A DNA stretch of 34,662 nucleotides, from assembly GCA_035270125.1 (NCBI GenBank), contig DATFIM010000163.1, positions 1 through 34,662 of the forward strand. The letters run 5' to 3'. Source of the DNA: Halanaerobiales bacterium (lineage in GTDB: Bacteria > Bacillota > Halanaerobiia > Halanaerobiales > DATFIM01). The position numbers and the translations under genes are program-made. This document shows, one piece after another, positions 31,600 to 34,662 of the stretch; positions within the stretch are counted from its first letter, which is position 1, and each line of letters starts with the position of its first letter. The notes below the pieces were generated by a model. The model had not been told where the DNA came from and did no database searches. It saw only the letters and a list, made by a program, of their open reading frames with translations.

Positions 31600-32163
31600 T
31601 TGGATAATTTTAAAGCAAGTTTATTTATTGCTTTAGTTACATTTATTATTGCAATAGTAGTATCTTTTATTTCTCAATCAAGAGTACATGGAATGAGTCT
31701 GATACCAGCAGTTATAATTCTACTAATAATAATTTTCACCGGTGTTTTTTCTGATATGATTGGAGTGGCTGCAACTGTTGCCAGAGAAGAGCCATTTAAT
31801 GCTAAGGCAGCCAAAAAAGTTTTTGGCGCTAAAGAAGGTCTTTATTTAGCTAAACATGGCGAAAGAGTTGCAAGTTTAATGTGTGACATTGTTGGTGATA
31901 TATGTGGTACAATAAGTGGAGCAATAGGTGCTGTTATTGTTTTACGAATAGTTAGTAATTTTTCTTTTCCTCAAACTCCTATAAATCTTGTTCTTATTGG
32001 TTTGATTTCTGCGCTTACTGTAGGGGGAAAAGCTTATTGTAAAAGATTTGCTATGAGAAAATCTGAAGAGATTATTTTTTTTGTAGGGAAAATTTTGGCA
32101 TTTTTAAAAATGATAAAAAATGTATTTGTAAGAAAAATAAGAGGTGTATATTTAAATGAGTAA
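31600..32163 (+). CDS. oapA: OLE-associated membrane protein OapA
   Basis: The 187-residue protein has four hydrophobic helices (about 7-26, 33-55, 97-118, 126-145) and basic loops and tail. The DxxxD motif (D96-IVG-D100, in CDIVGDICG) opens the third helix, and RVASLMC precedes it. This is the layout of OapA, which dimerises in the membrane and binds OLE RNA. The gene lies 60 bases after the RNA and is coupled to dxs by ATGAGTAA. Start is TTG with GAGGTG nine bases upstream. The basic C-terminal tail (KMIKNVFVRKIRG) may face the RNA. OapB and OapC genes are not in the window. Confidence 0.92.
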   Translation: MDNFKASLFIALVTFIIAIVVSFISQSRVHGMSLIPAVIILLIIIFTGVFSDMIGVAATVAREEPFNAKAAKKVFGAKEGLYLAKHGERVASLMCDIVGDICGTISGAIGAVIVLRIVSNFSFPQTPINLVLIGLISALTVGGKAYCKRFAMRKSEEIIFFVGKILAFLKMIKNVFVRKIRGVYLNE

Positions 32164-34066
32164 AATTTTAGATAATATTAATAATCCTGATGACTTAAAT
32201 TCTTTGAATAACGAAGAGTTAGATAAATTAGCTTCGGAAATTCGAGAATTTATTATAAATAAACTTTCGGAAACTGGAGGACATCTTGCTCCTAATCTTG
32301 GTGTGGTTGAGCTAACTTTGGCTTTACACCAACATTTAAATAGTCCAAAAGATAAAATAATTTGGGATGTTGGCCATCAAAGTTACACACATAAAATAAT
32401 TACAGGTCGTAAAGATCAGTTTTCAACAATACGTCAGAAAAATGGAATAAGTGGATATCCAAAATCTAAAGAAAGCATTCACGATATAATTGAAACAGGT
32501 CATACAGCAACTTCTATTTCTTCAGCTTTAGGTTTATCTTTAGCAAGAGATTTAAAAGGGAGAAATGATAAGGTTTATGCAATAATAGGTGATGGTGCTT
32601 TAACCGGTGGTATGGCTTTTGAAGCTCTAAATCATGCAGGACATCTTGGTGTTGATTTTAATGTAATATTAAATGATAATGAAATGTCAATTGCTTCAAA
32701 TGTAGGAGCCCTATCTCATTATCTTTCTAATGTTAGAAGTGATCCAAAACTCAAAAAATTAAAAGAAGATCTTGAATTTTTATTAAATAAAATTCCTAAA
32801 ATAGGAAATAGAGTTTCCAATACTGTAGAGAGAGTTAAAAATGGGTTAAAATATACTATTATTCCAGGTATATTATTTGAAGAAATGGGCTTTACTTATA
32901 TTGGTCCTGTAGATGGACATAATATATCAAAATTAAAAGAAAGTATGCAAAAAGCAGATAAAGTAAAAGGACCTTCTATTATTCATGTTAATACAATTAA
33001 AGGAAAAGGTTATAAACCAGCTGAAAAAAATCCGGCTAATTATCATGGAGTTGGAGCTTTTGATATTGAAACTGGAAAATCTAAAAGTACTAAAGATAAT
33101 TTAACATATAGTCAGGTTTTTGGAAAAACAATGGTTAAATTGGGAAAAAAGGATAAAGATATTGTGGGAATTACTGCAGCAATGCCTAAAGGAACAGGAT
33201 TAGAAATTTTCGAAAAAGAATTTCCAGATAGAAGTTTTGATGTCGGTATTGCTGAACAACATGCTGTAACTTTAAGTGCTGGTTTAGCTAGAGGAGGTAA
33301 AAAACCAGTTGTAGCTCTTTATTCTACTTTTTTACAAAGAGCCTATGATCAGGTGATACATGATTTGTGTATCCAAAATCTACCTGTTAGTATTGCGATT
33401 GATAGAGCTGGAATAGTTGGTAATGATGGTGAAACTCATCAAGGAGCCTTTGATTATTCTTATTTGCGTGCTATACCAAATATGACAGTTATGGCCCCAA
33501 TGGATGAAAACGAATTACAACATATGTTATATACATCAGTAAATTATTCATATCCTACTGCAGTTCGTTATCCTAGAGGTGAAGGTTTGGGAGTTGAATT
33601 AGATAAAGATCTTAATAAAATTGAGATTGGAAAAGGTGAAGTTTTAAAAGAAGGTAAAGATCTTTTATTACTGGCTGTTGGTTCTATGGTAAAACCAGCT
33701 AAAAACGCTGCTGAAATTCTTGAAAAAGAAGGGATATCAGTATCTGTAATAAATGCTCGTTTTATTAAACCACTTGACCGAGAACTGATTACAGAATATG
33801 TTAAGAAAAATAATAAGGTAATTACAATTGAAGAACAGGCTTTAAAAGGTGGTTTTGGTAGTGCGGTGTTAGAGTTGTTAAATGATAAAAACATAAAAAA
33901 TTATGAATTGAAAAGAATGGGTATTCCTGATAATTTTGTTTTACATGGAGATCAGGATGAAATGAGAGCAGAATACAATCTTGATCAACGTGGAATTGTT
34001 GAATTTTCCTTAAAATTTCTTAATAAAAGGCCGGAGGTAGATTTATGGCCCAAAAAGAACGCATAG
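32156..34066 (+). CDS. dxs: 1-deoxy-D-xylulose-5-phosphate synthase
   Basis: The 636-residue thiamine-diphosphate enzyme condenses pyruvate and glyceraldehyde-3-phosphate in the first step of the MEP isoprenoid pathway. Visible are GGHLAPNLGVVEL (41-53), DVGHQSYTHK (71-80), the TPP motif GDGALTGG (145-152) leading to NDN, and the pyrimidine-domain FDVGIAEQHAVTLSAGLA; a C-terminal transketolase domain follows. Length is normal. The start shares ATGAGTAA with the oapA stop. Its last 22 bases overlap tlyA. Confidence 0.96.
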   Translation: MSKILDNINNPDDLNSLNNEELDKLASEIREFIINKLSETGGHLAPNLGVVELTLALHQHLNSPKDKIIWDVGHQSYTHKIITGRKDQFSTIRQKNGISGYPKSKESIHDIIETGHTATSISSALGLSLARDLKGRNDKVYAIIGDGALTGGMAFEALNHAGHLGVDFNVILNDNEMSIASNVGALSHYLSNVRSDPKLKKLKEDLEFLLNKIPKIGNRVSNTVERVKNGLKYTIIPGILFEEMGFTYIGPVDGHNISKLKESMQKADKVKGPSIIHVNTIKGKGYKPAEKNPANYHGVGAFDIETGKSKSTKDNLTYSQVFGKTMVKLGKKDKDIVGITAAMPKGTGLEIFEKEFPDRSFDVGIAEQHAVTLSAGLARGGKKPVVALYSTFLQRAYDQVIHDLCIQNLPVSIAIDRAGIVGNDGETHQGAFDYSYLRAIPNMTVMAPMDENELQHMLYTSVNYSYPTAVRYPRGEGLGVELDKDLNKIEIGKGEVLKEGKDLLLLAVGSMVKPAKNAAEILEKEGISVSVINARFIKPLDRELITEYVKKNNKVITIEEQALKGGFGSAVLELLNDKNIKNYELKRMGIPDNFVLHGDQDEMRAEYNLDQRGIVEFSLKFLNKRPEVDLWPKKNA

Positions 34067-34662
34067 ATATTTTATTGGCAGAAAAAGGTATTTATTCAAG
34101 CAGAAGTAAAGCCAAAAGAGCTATTATGGCAGGCAAGATATATGTAAATAATCAACTGGTAGATAAAGCAGGAACAAAAGTCGAAAAAAATTCTGATATT
34201 AGAGTTAAAGGCCGAAAAATTCCCTATGTCAGTCGAGGTGGTTTGAAACTTGAAAAGGCATTGGATGTATTTTCAATTGATGTTAAAAATAAAGAAGCAA
34301 TTGATATAGGAGCTTCTACTGGAGGTTTTACTGATTGTCTTTTACAAAATGGAGCTAAAAAGGTATATGCTATTGATGTTGGTTATGGTCAGTTAGCCTG
34401 GAAACTTCGTCAGGATGAGAGAGTAGAAGTGAAAGAACGCTGTAATTTTCGTTATCTCACACCTGATGAATTCCCAGTAAAAGTTCCTTTGATTGTCACA
34501 GATGTATCTTTTATCTCACTCAAATTGATAATACCACAAGCTCTTAAATTTCTTTCTAAAAATGGAGAATTTGTAGCTTTAGTAAAACCTCAATTTGAAG
34601 CTGGCAGGGAAAGAGTAGGAAAAAATGGTCTTGTAAAAGATAAAAATGTGCATATAGATATT
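34045..34662 (+). CDS. tlyA: TlyA-family rRNA 2'-O-methyltransferase, 5' part (3' end outside window)
   Basis: The frame starts at ATG 34045 (GGAGG nine bases upstream, within dxs) and stays open to the last base: 206 codons. Residues 5-60 form an S4 RNA-binding domain (RIDILLAEKGIYSSRSKAKR). An FtsJ-type methyltransferase follows, with SAM motif DIGASTGGFTD (87-97), VTDVSFISLK and ALVKPQFEAGRE. Family members methylate 16S and/or 23S rRNA; the old name is hemolysin A. dxs-tlyA is standard Firmicute order. About 60 residues of the usual 270 should lie beyond the window. Confidence 0.93.
   Translation, partial: MAQKERIDILLAEKGIYSSRSKAKRAIMAGKIYVNNQLVDKAGTKVEKNSDIRVKGRKIPYVSRGGLKLEKALDVFSIDVKNKEAIDIGASTGGFTDCLLQNGAKKVYAIDVGYGQLAWKLRQDERVEVKERCNFRYLTPDEFPVKVPLIVTDVSFISLKLIIPQALKFLSKNGEFVALVKPQFEAGRERVGKNGLVKDKNVHIDI

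Noticed and set aside
33568-33894. 108-codon minus-strand ORF in dxs
   Set aside because: Antisense shadow of the C-terminal transketolase domain of dxs.
1-34662. CRISPR arrays, insertion sequences, tRNA or rRNA genes
   Set aside because: I looked for regular direct repeats, transposase motifs, cloverleaf-like GC-rich segments and rRNA blocks and saw none. The only GC-rich RNA-like region is the OLE RNA.

Overview
The window is about 34.7 kb of very AT-rich bacterial chromosome packed with co-directional genes. Gene order and protein families point to an anaerobic, fermentative, low-GC Firmicute. A secretin-based type IV pilus/type II secretion cluster implies an outer membrane. Together with the electron-bifurcating NfnAB pair, a trehalose-phosphate phosphatase and an OLE RNA, this fits the diderm, halophilic Halanaerobiales best. 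That placement is inference from gene content; no 16S gene is present.

Layout. (1) 1-4106: the conserved Firmicute run alaS (3' end only), ireB, ruvX, DUF1292, mltG, a U32 tRNA-modification-type protein, and a small DUF4911-like protein. (2) 4145-6303: a secreted SleB-type cell-wall hydrolase, a Fur-family repressor and a Crp/Fnr-family regulator. (3) 6407-15661: an eleven-gene assembly cluster with pilB, pilC, five prepilin-like proteins, pilM, pilN, a pilO apparently fused to a PilP/GspC-like domain, and the secretin pilQ. No pilT or prepilin peptidase gene is in view. (4) 15678-18501: M24 aminopeptidase, elongation factor P with an unusual hairpin leader, and an FAD-dependent reductase. 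(5) 18606-22104: accB, accC, asp23, amaP, DUF2273, nusB. (6) 22198-27674: a block that interrupts the usual nusB-folD junction, holding a 54-residue zinc-ribbon protein, otsB, a radical SAM protein and nadE (these three on the minus strand), then nfnA and nfnB. (7) 27695-34662: folD, xseA, xseB, ispA, OLE RNA, oapA, dxs and the 5' part of tlyA.

The most remarkable element is the 0.6-kb GC-rich noncoding stretch between ispA and dxs. Its terminal strands form a perfect 13-bp helix, it contains several more helices, it has its own near-consensus promoter, and it is followed by a four-helix membrane protein with a DxxxD motif. That matches the OLE (ornate, large, extremophilic) RNA and its membrane partner OapA. 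It is a described but still poorly understood ribonucleoprotein, here lying within isoprenoid genes.

Four other signals deserve attention: a stem-loop or mini-ORF that bridges a 40-nt gap between the Shine-Dalgarno and the efp start; Rex/Crp-like palindromes on both sides of the zinc-ribbon gene; a perfect-consensus nadE promoter with a near-perfect palindrome just downstream; and a repeated 8-nt stop/start overlap (NTGASTAA) at five gene junctions.
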